A program made the translations under genes and the position numbers. Shown here piece by piece: positions 34,406 to 43,262 of a stretch of 64,000 bases of DNA; positions within the stretch are counted from its first letter, which is position 1, and each line of letters opens with the position of its first letter. The notes beneath the pieces were generated by a model. The model had not been told where the DNA came from and did not search any database. It saw nothing but the letters and a program-made list of their open reading frames with translations. The DNA comes from Sphingosinicella soli (GTDB taxonomy: Bacteria > Pseudomonadota > Alphaproteobacteria > Sphingomonadales > Sphingomonadaceae), in NCBI RefSeq assembly GCF_014199685.1, contig NZ_JACHNZ010000011.1, positions 1-64,000 on the forward strand, in the 5' to 3' direction.

Positions 34406-35281
34406 ATGGCGAGCAAGCGGATTACGGTATTTGGCGCGACGGGAACCTCGGGTGGAGGTGCAATGCGGCACCTCATGAATGACGGTTGGACGGTACGCGC
34501 GGTGACCCGCGACGCGAATTCGGACAAGGCAAAAGCCGCAGCCGCGGCGGGCGCCGAACTGGAGATAGCCGATCTCGACGATCTCGCCTCGGTCCGCAAA
34601 GCGATCGAGGGCTCGGACGCGGTCTATCTCGCGGGGCCATCGCTCGGCAACCGCTGGGATAGCGGCCAGGCGCGGCAGGGAATCGGCGTCGTCGATGCCG
34701 CAGTGGAGGTCGGCATCGGACATCTGGTCTACCAATCGGCGATGGTCGAAGGCGCGCGCGGTGTGCTGAGCGTAGGGTCGAAGCGCGCAATCGAGGAGCG
34801 GATCGCCGAGCTGGACATCCCCTGGACGGTCAACCGCCCCGGCTTGTTCATGGACAACTTCCTGACCTATTTTCCGTTGCAGGAGCAGGACGGCCAGCTC
34901 AGCATCGCGATGGCGCTGCCGCTCGACAAACCGCAAGGACTCGTCTCGGCCGATGATATCGGCCGCGCCGCCGCCGCAGTGCTGGCCGCGCCCGACAGGC
35001 ATAGCGGCAAGGCCTATGACCTGGTCGCCGATATCGTCAGCTTCGGAGAGATGGCAGAGATCATCGGCGACGAGGCCGACCGCCAGGTAACACCGATCTC
35101 GGTCCCGCTCGATGCTCTCGCTCAGGGATGGCCGCAAGGCGTGAGTCTCTACACATGGCTCTCAACGCGCGTCGAAACCGATAGCACCGACACGCTGGAG
35201 AGTCTCGTGGGAGAACCCATTCCGTTTCGTAAATGGGTGCGTACCCACCTCATCCCTCACCTAATGCAGACGTCCGCCTGA
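34406..35281 (+). CDS. NmrA-family NAD(P)-binding protein
   Basis: Atypical SDR of 291 residues. The Rossmann loop VFGATGTSGGGAM is at the N-terminus (NmrA pattern GATGxxG), the segment ending YLAGPSL near 80 is typical of QOR2/NmrA proteins, and no YxxxK active site is obvious. Members are quinone reductases, redox sensors or isoflavone-type reductases. GGGAGAGC precedes the ATG. It is a single-gene unit under an operator-type site; a reductase acting on a quinone or enone intermediate is a reasonable guess only. Confidence 0.82.
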   Translation: MASKRITVFGATGTSGGGAMRHLMNDGWTVRAVTRDANSDKAKAAAAAGAELEIADLDDLASVRKAIEGSDAVYLAGPSLGNRWDSGQARQGIGVVDAAVEVGIGHLVYQSAMVEGARGVLSVGSKRAIEERIAELDIPWTVNRPGLFMDNFLTYFPLQEQDGQLSIAMALPLDKPQGLVSADDIGRAAAAVLAAPDRHSGKAYDLVADIVSFGEMAEIIGDEADRQVTPISVPLDALAQGWPQGVSLYTWLSTRVETDSTDTLESLVGEPIPFRKWVRTHLIPHLMQTSA

Positions 35282-35337
35282 CGACCGTAACGCCCTGGGA
35301 GCCTCGGGTAATCTCGATCGTGCATATTTATCTCGAT

Positions 35338-35351
35338 TGACCAATAGGTCA
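35338..35351 (+). promoter_or_regulatory. TGACC-N4-GGTCA operator, TonB receptor/Rieske B operon
   Basis: TGACCAATAGGTCA, a perfect copy, 75 bases before the receptor start. TTGACC-N17-TACCCT is a candidate promoter with the operator over the -35. Confidence 0.75.
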
Positions 35352-35425
35352 GTACACTTTACCCTGCGATTCGACACACAAGAGATGCCGTGATCAGACG
35401 GCTCCACAACATATGGGGATGGATT

Positions 35426-38023
35426 ATGCGCACACGTCGCTCGCTTTCGTTTGTCAGCTCCACGGCACTTGCTTGCGCCATCTGCACGAACGCAGCCGCC
35501 GCCCAGACGGCCGAGGATCAGCAAACGCCCACGCAGCTGGCACAGGCGACTGCGCCAGACGCAGGTGCCGCGCAAGACAGCCGCTCCGAGATAGTACAAA
35601 GCGGAAACCAGATCAGCGAGATCGTCGTCACCGCGAACAAGCGCGAACAGAATCTGAACAAGGTCGGCCTGACCATTTCCGCAATTAGTGGTGAGGCTTT
35701 GCAGAATCAACGCATCACCACCGTTGCCGACCTCGCAAAGGTTACGCCCGGCCTGACTTTCGCTCCCACGCCAAACTCGACGCCCGTTTATACGTTGCGC
35801 GGCGTTGGCTTCTTCGAGGCTTCGCTCGCTGCCTATCCAGATGTCAGCCTTTACATTGATCAGGTTCCGCTTTCACTGCCCGCGATGTCGTCGCTGACCG
35901 CATTCGACCTCGAACGCGTTGAAGTCCTGAAAGGCCCTCAGGGCACATTGTTCGGCAACAACGCGACCGGCGGCGCCATCAACTTCATCGCCGCCAAGCC
36001 TACCCGAGAACTCCAATATGGAGTGGACCTAAGTTACGGGCGATTCAACACAGTCGACGTCGGCGGCTTCATCAGCGGCCCGATCACCGAGAACCTGCGT
36101 GCACGCCTCTCGTTCAAGGCGGTTAACGGCGATGAATGGCAGAAGAGCTATACTCGGATCGACGGTGGCGTGCCGGCTGAATTCCAAGCCCTTGGCGTGC
36201 CGGATCCCGGCAACGGCCGGCAGGACCGGCTCGGCAAACTCGACAATGTCGCCGCCCGGTTGCTTCTAGACTGGGATGCCAGTGACAGCCTGCGCTTTTC
36301 CTTCAATGTCAACGGCTGGCGCGACCAGAACGACCCGACGGCGCCGCAGTATACCAGAGCCGTTCCGCAGAATCCGCCCGGCTCGGCTGGCCCGGGCGGT
36401 GTCGTTCCAGTCGACCTTCCGGCTTTCGTCTACCCCGCTGCGCCGCACAACGCGCGCGCCGCCGACTGGAACCCGTATCTCCGTCCGTTCCAGAACAACA
36501 AGTTCTGGCAGACCGCGCTCCGCGCCGATTGGGACATCACTCAGGATCTCACCGTCACCTCCATCACCGGCTACAGCGATCTCGACTTCCTCAACGCGAC
36601 CGATGGCGACGGCATGGCGCTCGAGGGGCTCGATCTCGGCCGCGACAAGGGCAGGATAAAGTCGTTCACGCAGGAAGTCCGCCTGGCGAATGCCGCATCC
36701 AACCCGCTGCGCTTCGTGATCGGTGCCAATTACGAGCGCACGACCGCGAACGAAGATATCGAGCTGTATATCAGCGGCACGTCTTCGACGGCGGCAAACG
36801 GCTTCAACGGGAATTTCTACGGTTCCGATCAGACGATGAAGAACTACGCGGCCTTCGGTAACATTGAATATGATATCGGCGAATGGTTGACGCTGAAGGG
36901 CGGCATCCGCCGGACCAAGGCCGAGCGCGCGGCGGACATCCGCTCCCCCTACGAGCCTGACGGCTTCTACAAGCCGGGCGTGTTCGGCGACAACTCGCTC
37001 ACCAAATTCTTCAACGCCACTTATGAGGTCCTGGCCGGCCTCGGCGTTTACGGCCCGGGCGTCGTCATCCCGACGATCCCGGTCGGAAACGGCATCGCGC
37101 TGGACACCCGCACCAATCCCGACGGCAGCCCGGTCGATCCTTCGACCTATCTGCAGCCTGGCAATCCCTATCTCACACTCGATGAAAAGAACACGTCCTG
37201 GAGCGTCGGTGCGGACATCAAACCGAACGACGATCTGCTACTCTACGTCAACGTGTCGAAGGGCTACAAGGCAGGCAGCATTCCGACGCTCGCCGGTGCC
37301 ATCTACGATGCCTATCTGCCGGTGACACAGGAATCGCTGCTCGATTTCGAGGGCGGATTCAAAATTCAGCTGATGGACCGCAGGCTCTCGATCAACGGCG
37401 CTGCCTTCTACTACGACTATAAGGACAAGCAGCTTCGCGCGAAGTTCGTCGATCCGATCTTCGGCGCGCTCGACAAGCTCGTGAACGTACCCAAGTCGAA
37501 GATCAAGGGCGCCGAGCTCAATATCAATGCCCAGCCGACGGACGGCCTCACGCTGTCCGGCGCTGTGACCTATCTCGACGCGAAGGTCAGCGAATATCAG
37601 GGAATCACCGGCTCGGTCGTCGATCCGGGCAGCGGTCTGCGCGTACCGACCTTCGCCTCGTTCAAGGGTGTCACGCTGCCTTACGCCCCCGAATGGCAGT
37701 TCGCGGTCCGCGCGGACTGGGAGTTCCCGCTGACCGAGACGTTCGACGGCTATGCGGGCATCGGAATCAACGGCCAGAGCAAGTCGATCGGCGTGCTCAC
37801 CGTGTCCCCGGTGGAGCGCGAGGATTACAAGATCAACGCTCGTGCTCTGGTCGATCTCAACGCGGGCATCGCCACGAACGATGGGCGCTGGCGGGCCGGC
37901 CTTTGGGGCAAAAACGTATTCAACAAATACTACTGGACCAACGCGATCCAGGCCTACGACAACATCATGCGTTACGCGGCGCGCCCCGCTGAATACGGGC
38001 TGACCGTGTCCTTCCGCTACTGA
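35426..38023 (+). CDS. TonB-dependent outer-membrane receptor (copy A)
   Basis: Outer-membrane importer of 865 residues. The signal peptide (~26 residues, ending AAAAQ) supports the ATG at 35426 rather than a GTG 36 bases upstream. The plug has EIVVTANKREQNL (TonB-box-proximal) and LKGPQGTLFGNNATGG; the barrel ends in a typical Phe/Tyr terminus (SFRY). It is strongly similar to the receptor at 45918-48452 along its length, so the two arose by duplication. It heads an operon with an EthD-like protein, Rieske oxygenase B, the small Rieske-associated protein and a GST, and probably imports that pathway's substrate. Confidence 0.94.
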   Translation: MRTRRSLSFVSSTALACAICTNAAAAQTAEDQQTPTQLAQATAPDAGAAQDSRSEIVQSGNQISEIVVTANKREQNLNKVGLTISAISGEALQNQRITTVADLAKVTPGLTFAPTPNSTPVYTLRGVGFFEASLAAYPDVSLYIDQVPLSLPAMSSLTAFDLERVEVLKGPQGTLFGNNATGGAINFIAAKPTRELQYGVDLSYGRFNTVDVGGFISGPITENLRARLSFKAVNGDEWQKSYTRIDGGVPAEFQALGVPDPGNGRQDRLGKLDNVAARLLLDWDASDSLRFSFNVNGWRDQNDPTAPQYTRAVPQNPPGSAGPGGVVPVDLPAFVYPAAPHNARAADWNPYLRPFQNNKFWQTALRADWDITQDLTVTSITGYSDLDFLNATDGDGMALEGLDLGRDKGRIKSFTQEVRLANAASNPLRFVIGANYERTTANEDIELYISGTSSTAANGFNGNFYGSDQTMKNYAAFGNIEYDIGEWLTLKGGIRRTKAERAADIRSPYEPDGFYKPGVFGDNSLTKFFNATYEVLAGLGVYGPGVVIPTIPVGNGIALDTRTNPDGSPVDPSTYLQPGNPYLTLDEKNTSWSVGADIKPNDDLLLYVNVSKGYKAGSIPTLAGAIYDAYLPVTQESLLDFEGGFKIQLMDRRLSINGAAFYYDYKDKQLRAKFVDPIFGALDKLVNVPKSKIKGAELNINAQPTDGLTLSGAVTYLDAKVSEYQGITGSVVDPGSGLRVPTFASFKGVTLPYAPEWQFAVRADWEFPLTETFDGYAGIGINGQSKSIGVLTVSPVEREDYKINARALVDLNAGIATNDGRWRAGLWGKNVFNKYYWTNAIQAYDNIMRYAARPAEYGLTVSFRY

Positions 38024-38076
38024 TAGCCATCAACCGGCGGCGCGATGCGTCGCCGGAACCGCATTGGGGACGTTCC

Positions 38077-38763
38077 ATGAGCACGAAGATGTATGGCCTG
38101 ATCCCGCGCAAGCCCGGCATGGGCCGCGATGAGTTCCACGATTATTACCGTCATCCACACGGCACCATGGGTCGCAACATGACAACGATGCGCGGCTATG
38201 TGCAGAACCACCAGATCGACACCGACCGGCTTGGCCCTGATCAGGCGCGCTTCGATGCCGTGGCCGAAATCTGGCTCGACAACGAATCCGACGTACAGAC
38301 ATTCCGCGAGGAACCGATCCTCGTTAAATATCTGATCGAAGACGAGCCCAAGTTCGTCGACATGCCCAATCTGAAGTTCTTCGCGGCGGATTCGGAGGTG
38401 CTCGTCTCCGGGCCGCGGCAGAATGCCGGACTCCATCCCGGCGACGAGATGTGGTCGCCCGCGACACGCCCACTTTCAGTCAAGCTCCTCCACTTCATCG
38501 ATGCGGATGGAAATCCCGATTGGGCACACCCCGACGATCAGGCACTGGGGCAGAAGCTCGGCGCGTTCCGCCATACCCGCGCGACGCCGCTCGCGTCGGT
38601 GCATGGCAACGAGCCTACCTTCCTGGGCCTCCACGAACTTTGGTGGCCAACACGCACTGACTTCCATCGCGCCGTCGATGCCGCGCCGGACGCATTGCAG
38701 GAACTGCTCGCGCGCGCCGGCAAGGCAACGACGATGCTGGTGCAGGCGGAACGCTTCATCTGA
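38077..38763 (+). CDS. EthD-like protein, two dimeric alpha/beta-barrel repeats
   Basis: Protein of 228 residues made of two ferredoxin-like repeats. The first (1-110) carries KPGMGRDEFHDYYRHPHG, the usual EthD opening, and the second (~125-228) repeats the pattern with KLLHFIDAD. EthD proteins accompany oxygenases and often have unclear roles, including decarboxylation, cyclisation or peroxide chemistry. It lies 53 bases after the receptor and 22 before Rieske B. A second, single-domain EthD-like protein is at 51513-51908. Confidence 0.78.
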   Translation: MSTKMYGLIPRKPGMGRDEFHDYYRHPHGTMGRNMTTMRGYVQNHQIDTDRLGPDQARFDAVAEIWLDNESDVQTFREEPILVKYLIEDEPKFVDMPNLKFFAADSEVLVSGPRQNAGLHPGDEMWSPATRPLSVKLLHFIDADGNPDWAHPDDQALGQKLGAFRHTRATPLASVHGNEPTFLGLHELWWPTRTDFHRAVDAAPDALQELLARAGKATTMLVQAERFI

Positions 38764-38785
38764 GTTTTCGGACAAGGGACCACTC

Positions 38786-40054
38786 ATGGGAAACGACCAG
38801 AAGATCAGCCTCCATGCGCCCGCAAACGAGAGCTACACCCGGAAAGCCGGACTTCTCCCCGAGCCCGTATCGCTCGAATCCTACCGCTCCCAAGCATTCT
38901 ACGAACTCGAGCGCGACCGGGTTTTCGGCCGCAGCTGGTTGACGCTCGCGCGCGAGGAAGAGCTTCCGGAGCCGGGTGATTATCTGGTCCGCGATATCGA
39001 GGTTCTCGGCGCGTCAGTGATCGTCGCACGCGGCCGCGACGGGACGATCCGTTCTTTCCACAACGTCTGCTCGCACCGCGCGAACCAGGTCGCGTGGGAA
39101 CGGTCCGGGAATGCCACGCGACTAGTGTGCCGCTATCATAACTGGACCTACAGGACGGACGGCCGGCTGATCGGCGTGCCCGACGAGGCTTCGTTCGAGC
39201 GGCTCGACAAGGCGAAATGCGGCCTAACGCCGATCGCGACAGAGGTCTGGGAAGGCTTCATCTTCGTCAACCTCGAACGCAACCCGTCGGTTAGACTCGA
39301 GGAGTTCCTCGGCGGCATGGGCGACTATCTCAAAGGCATTCAGTATAAATATGCCGACAACCCGATCACCATCGAAGCGCATCTGGACTGCAACTGGAAA
39401 GTCGCTTGCGACGCGTTCAGCGAAGCCTATCATATCCCCGCCATCCACGCGAATACGATCGGGAAGACCTTCAGCTCACAGGACAACAAGTTCGCTCATA
39501 TATTGGGCGCTAACTTCTTCGGCCCGCATCGTAGCGCCGCGCTCTACGGTAACCCCGACTATATTCCGGGCGAAGAGGCGCATGTCGAACGCCTTGCCTA
39601 TTCCGCGATCGACTCCGCCAACGTCGTCGCGGCGGGCAGTCGCGAGGAGATGGCCGACTACCTCGCACATCCGGCGGTAAACCATCCCAAGGCGCGTGAA
39701 TGGGTGCACGACGTCCACGCTATCTTCCCCAACCTCCACATCGATACAGGGCAAGGCGGCTTCTACACGCATCATTTTTGGCCGACATCGGTCAACACCA
39801 CACGATATGAAGTGCGTTTCTACATGGCGCATGCCCTGGACGCGCGAGCACGCTTTCAGCAGGAGGCCTATCTTGCCCGTGTGATGGAGGTGCTGCTCGA
39901 AGATCTCAGCAACGTAAAACGCACGCAGCGCGGCATCGATTCGGGCGGCAAGGATTATATGGTCCTCCAGGAAAACGAGGTGATGATCCGCCATTCGGTC
40001 CATCACGTCGAGCGCTGGGCCCGAGCACAGACAGTTCAGGAGGCGCTGGCATGA
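38786..40054 (+). CDS. Rieske non-heme iron oxygenase, alpha subunit (copy B)
   Basis: Terminal oxygenase of 422 residues, paralog of 26166-27428. Rieske ligands are in CSHRAN and CRYHNW (~residues 95-115), the mononuclear iron ligands in DAFSEAYHIPAIH (~210). I take the ATG at 38786, directly after the EthD gene; the open frame continues upstream in a shadow. The stop overlaps the small partner gene by ATGA. Like copy A it lacks a beta subunit, ferredoxin and reductase in the window, so it is likely an alpha-only trimer served by a shared electron chain. Confidence 0.93.
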   Translation: MGNDQKISLHAPANESYTRKAGLLPEPVSLESYRSQAFYELERDRVFGRSWLTLAREEELPEPGDYLVRDIEVLGASVIVARGRDGTIRSFHNVCSHRANQVAWERSGNATRLVCRYHNWTYRTDGRLIGVPDEASFERLDKAKCGLTPIATEVWEGFIFVNLERNPSVRLEEFLGGMGDYLKGIQYKYADNPITIEAHLDCNWKVACDAFSEAYHIPAIHANTIGKTFSSQDNKFAHILGANFFGPHRSAALYGNPDYIPGEEAHVERLAYSAIDSANVVAAGSREEMADYLAHPAVNHPKAREWVHDVHAIFPNLHIDTGQGGFYTHHFWPTSVNTTRYEVRFYMAHALDARARFQQEAYLARVMEVLLEDLSNVKRTQRGIDSGGKDYMVLQENEVMIRHSVHHVERWARAQTVQEALA

Positions 40055-40401
40055 ATGTGGAAACGCGGCTGTTGCCGCCGGGCTTCGAGGATCTCGAGCG
40101 GTTCGTGGCGACGTGGGACCATCCCGATTTCAACGCCCGCCGCGCCTGGCGCGGCGGCCTGCCAATGGAGGATATCCGCGACTTCTATGAAACCATGCGC
40201 CACCGGGCGGACGCGGCGCTGACGTTGGTCGAACAATATCCGTTCGAGCAGATGCCGGAAGAGATCGCGCGTCTCTATCGCCTCGTGCTCGCACTCGCGC
40301 ATGCGTCGATGGCTACCGAGATCCACGGCTGCCCACGCGCGCCTTACGCGCCCTATCCGGACAAGCTCACCGTTACCCGCAGCTTCAGCATCTTTGCATG
40401 A
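40051..40401 (+). CDS. Small Rieske-associated protein of unknown function (copy B)
   Basis: Unrecognised 116-residue protein, homologous to 27444-27788. The shared signature is LVLALAHASMA, then EIHG and PRAPYAPYP at the C-terminus. It overlaps both the Rieske gene upstream and the GST gene downstream by ATGA junctions, so its stoichiometric co-production with the oxygenase seems built in. A structural or maturation role for the oxygenase is inferred from the conserved pairing; no catalytic motif is visible. Confidence 0.75.
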   Translation: MNVETRLLPPGFEDLERFVATWDHPDFNARRAWRGGLPMEDIRDFYETMRHRADAALTLVEQYPFEQMPEEIARLYRLVLALAHASMATEIHGCPRAPYAPYPDKLTVTRSFSIFA

Positions 40402-41129
40402 TCACGCTGCACTATGTCGCCACGGCCAACGGACTGAAGATCGCAATCGCGCTTGAGGAAATGGCGCTCGAATACGAGGTCATCGACTATCCCCTCTTCG
40501 AAGGGCGCCACCTCACGGTAGAGTTCCGCCAGCTCAATCCCAATTGCAAGCTGCCGGTCCTCGTCGATAAAGCGCCGGACTTCGCGGACGAGCCCGTCAC
40601 GATCTTCGAATCCGGTGCGATGCTGCTCTACCTGGCCGAGAAGAGCGGACAGTTTTTGCCAGCCGGCGAGTCGCCGCGCTGGGAGGTGCTGAAATGGCTG
40701 ATCTGGCAGGTCGCCGGGCACGGGCCGATGAACGGTCAGGCTCACCATTTCCTCCGCTACGCGCCCGAGGGTGAAGATTACGGTGTAACGCGCTATGTGC
40801 GCGAAGTGGTTCGTCTCCTCAACGTCCTCGAATACCGTCTCGCCGAAGCCGATTATCTGGGCGGCAGCAACTATAGCATCGCCGACATGGCGGCGTGGCC
40901 GTGGGTGCAGGCGAGCTGGCTGCTTGATGTCGATCTGGCTTCGTTTCCGGCCGTCTCACGCTGGTCCCAGGTGATCGCAGCACGGCCTGCCGTGATCCGC
41001 GCGACAAGCGCGAGTGCCACCGCCATCCCCACCGGAAACACTCAGGGCCGCGCCCGGCTCAGCGATGCGCAATGGTCGAATATGTTCGGCGACAATCTCC
41101 ACCGCGCCGCGACGCTGCGCCGAGACTGA
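40398..41129 (+). CDS. Glutathione S-transferase-like protein (copy A)
   Basis: Cytosolic GST of 243 residues. The N-terminal thioredoxin-like domain contains the NCKLPVLVD turn with its cis-Pro and the glutathione-binding ESGAMLLYL; the C-terminal helical domain has SIADMAAWPW near 160, typical of the YfcG/Nu-like group. Roles in sphingomonad catabolism include ether cleavage and cis-trans isomerisation of ring-fission products. It is the last gene of the receptor/Rieske B operon and ends in a hairpin terminator. A paralog is at 45129-45845. Confidence 0.87.
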   Translation: MITLHYVATANGLKIAIALEEMALEYEVIDYPLFEGRHLTVEFRQLNPNCKLPVLVDKAPDFADEPVTIFESGAMLLYLAEKSGQFLPAGESPRWEVLKWLIWQVAGHGPMNGQAHHFLRYAPEGEDYGVTRYVREVVRLLNVLEYRLAEADYLGGSNYSIADMAAWPWVQASWLLDVDLASFPAVSRWSQVIAARPAVIRATSASATAIPTGNTQGRARLSDAQWSNMFGDNLHRAATLRRD

Positions 41130-41151
41130 CGGCACGACGGCTGCCGTTTTC
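41129..41151 (+). terminator. Rho-independent terminator after GST A
   Basis: ACGGCA and TGCCGT form a 6-base stem with a 7-base loop, followed by TTTTC. It begins at the last base of the GST stop codon and lies between convergent genes. Confidence 0.55.
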
Positions 41152-42190
41152 ATCCATCAAGCGCACGAACGGCAGCGACGATATCCTCCTGCTGGTCGGG
41201 CGTAGTGCCGTGGAGCAAAATCTGATCCGCGCCCGCCGCGCGATATTCGGCGAGCCGCGTGGCACATCGCGACAGGCTGCCGATCGCCGCGCCCTGTTCG
41301 AGCCATTCATCCGGCAGCATTGCCACCGCCTCCGCCATCTGCCTGCGCGCCTCGGCGATGTCGCCCTGGCCATACTCCAGGCGGCTGAGACCCGTCTCGA
41401 CCAGCCGGTCCATCGGCGCCTCGTCCCAGCCGTTCATGGAGACGATCGGCAGTCCAACCTCGCGGTGCATGAAATAGGATACCGCGCGCGCCTCCAATAT
41501 GTCTTCGCGCTGCTTCGGCAGGAGGTTGTCCGGCGCCGTCACCACGGTCGCGTAGATGGTCACGGCTTCGGGATCGCGCCCTGCATCGCGCGCGGCATCG
41601 CGCACAATACGAGCCGAGCGCGCCACGCCCTCCGTTGTCAGGAAAGGATGGAGCACGACTCCATCAAAGTGCGCCCCCCCCAACGCCAGGGTTTTCGGCC
41701 CAACCGCGCCGAGGATAACCGGCGGCGGAGCATCGCAGGGCTGCGCGAGTTGCATCTCAGGATAGTCGCCCGCCGGACCGCTGTAGGATACGCTCTCCCC
41801 GGCCCATAGTCGCCGGAGGATCCCGACATGGTCGGCCATGCCCGCATTGTTGAGGACGGTAATCCCGAGTTTTCGGAATAGCGGCGGCACGGCGCGGCCG
41901 AAACCCAGGATGAAGCGGTTGCCGCTCAACATCTGCAAGGTCGCGCCCATTCCGGCCTGCACGAGCGGATGGCGTGTCCCGAAATGCGTCAGCCCGGCAA
42001 CCAGTTTCACCCGGCCGGTTGCCTGGGTGAGCGCGCCCATCACCGCACCCAGCTCTTTGGTTTCCCACCGCTCGGATAGGAAAATGCCCCCAAGCCCGAG
42101 CGCCTCACCCGCTTTGGCTTGATCGAGACCCGGGGCCGGATGCGCGGCGCGGCCCGGCAGGATATAAGCGTTCAGACGATCGATAAGCAT
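41150..42190 (-). CDS. Luciferase-like oxidoreductase, probable F420-dependent class
   Basis: TIM-barrel LLM-family protein of 346 residues. The sequence has the order of the F420-dependent class (LGGIFLSERWETKELG near 30-45, AGLTHFGTRHP near 65, LSGNRFILGFGRA near 85, and an ILGAVGPKTLALGG phosphate-binding region near 160). Such enzymes transfer hydride from F420H2 to a ketone, enone, imine or nitro-aromatic. The complete F420 operon in the same window strengthens F420 over FMN as cofactor, but sequence alone does not prove it. It follows a BKACE gene by 44 bases on the same strand. Confidence 0.82.
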   Translation of the reverse strand: MLIDRLNAYILPGRAAHPAPGLDQAKAGEALGLGGIFLSERWETKELGAVMGALTQATGRVKLVAGLTHFGTRHPLVQAGMGATLQMLSGNRFILGFGRAVPPLFRKLGITVLNNAGMADHVGILRRLWAGESVSYSGPAGDYPEMQLAQPCDAPPPVILGAVGPKTLALGGAHFDGVVLHPFLTTEGVARSARIVRDAARDAGRDPEAVTIYATVVTAPDNLLPKQREDILEARAVSYFMHREVGLPIVSMNGWDEAPMDRLVETGLSRLEYGQGDIAEARRQMAEAVAMLPDEWLEQGAAIGSLSRCATRLAEYRAAGADQILLHGTTPDQQEDIVAAVRALDG

Positions 42191-42234
42191 AACTGCAAGC
42201 CTTCCGGTTGATGATGTGCGGGCGGACGGAACTG

Positions 42235-43164
42235 CTAGAACCCGACCTGATCCCCGCCCTTGAGCGCAAGTATCTCGCGGGCTTCATCGGGCGTCGCGAT
42301 CGATAGCCCCAGCCCCTCGATGATCTTTCGAATCTGACGAACCTGATCGGCGTTGCTGCGCGCGAACTCGCCCTTGCCAAGCCACAACGAATCCTCAAGC
42401 CCGCAGCGGACATGCCCCCCCATCGCCGCCGCCATCGCCGCGATCGGCATCTGGCTCCGTCCGGCGCCGAGCACCGACCAGCGATAGGCGTCGCCGAACA
42501 GCCGGTCGGCGGTGCGCTTCATATGCAGCACCTCCTCGGGATGCGGCCCGATGCCGCCGAGCAGGCCGAAGCACGTCTGAATGAACAGCGGCGCCTTCAC
42601 CAGGCCTTCCTGATAGAAATATTTCAGATTGTGGAGGTGGCTGGTATCATAGCATTCGAATTCGTAGCGCGCGCCGGTCGCGTTGAGTGTATCCAGCGCG
42701 AAACGAATGTCCTTGAAGCTGTTGCGGAAGACGAGGTCGTGGCTGCCCTCCAGCATGGCCGGCTCCCACTCATGCTTGAACTCCTTGAAGCGCTTCAGCA
42801 TCGGGAACAGGCCGAAGTTCATCGATCCCATGTTGAGGCTCGCCACTTCGGGCTTCCACACCGCTGCGGGCCGTACCCGCTCCTCGACCGGCATGTAAGG
42901 CGAACCCCCCGTGGTAAGATTGATCACGACGTTCGACGCCTGCTTGATCACGCGCAGGAACGGCTCGAATGCTTCCGGCGACTGATCTGGTCGGCCGTCC
43001 TCAGGGTTGCGCGCGTGCAGATGCACGATCGCCGCGCCCGCCTCGGCTGCTTCGATCGCGGACTGGGCGATCTCCTGCGCCGTCACCGGCAGATAGGGCG
43101 ACATCGAAGGGGTGTGGATCGATCCCGTGATCGCGCAGGTGATAATCACCTTCCCATTGGCCAT
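42235..43164 (-). CDS. BKACE-family beta-keto acid cleavage enzyme (DUF849), second copy
   Basis: Zinc-dependent enzyme of 309 residues, paralog of 9482-10414. The metal motif HLHARN and the SIHTPSMSPYLP stretch are conserved. It is first in a two-gene unit with the luciferase-like oxidoreductase. A logical scheme is reduction by the LLM enzyme and retro-Claisen cleavage of a beta-keto acid by this enzyme, feeding acetoacetate and an acyl-CoA into central metabolism. Order and substrate are inferred. Confidence 0.88.
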   Translation of the reverse strand: MANGKVIITCAITGSIHTPSMSPYLPVTAQEIAQSAIEAAEAGAAIVHLHARNPEDGRPDQSPEAFEPFLRVIKQASNVVINLTTGGSPYMPVEERVRPAAVWKPEVASLNMGSMNFGLFPMLKRFKEFKHEWEPAMLEGSHDLVFRNSFKDIRFALDTLNATGARYEFECYDTSHLHNLKYFYQEGLVKAPLFIQTCFGLLGGIGPHPEEVLHMKRTADRLFGDAYRWSVLGAGRSQMPIAAMAAAMGGHVRCGLEDSLWLGKGEFARSNADQVRQIRKIIEGLGLSIATPDEAREILALKGGDQVGF

Positions 43165-43203
43165 GGCAGACTCCTCTAAGCTTTACCACTCGATTGCGCT
43201 AAT

Positions 43204-43218
43204 TTTCCAAATGGTCAA
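43204..43218. promoter_or_regulatory. TGACC-N4-GGTCA-type operator between BKACE-2 and the MDR gene
   Basis: TTTCCAAATGGTCA, two mismatches. Towards BKACE it reads TTGACCATTTGGAA, a 14-mer identical to the site in front of the VOC gene (61540-61553). It sits between divergent genes. Confidence 0.5.
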
Positions 43219-43262
43219 TATACTCCGACAAGATCGATTGCATAGACGTAAATGTTTTGGAG

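Noticed and set aside
38423-38785. Upstream extension of Rieske copy B
   Set aside because: It overlaps the EthD-like gene in another frame; the homologous copy A has no such extension.
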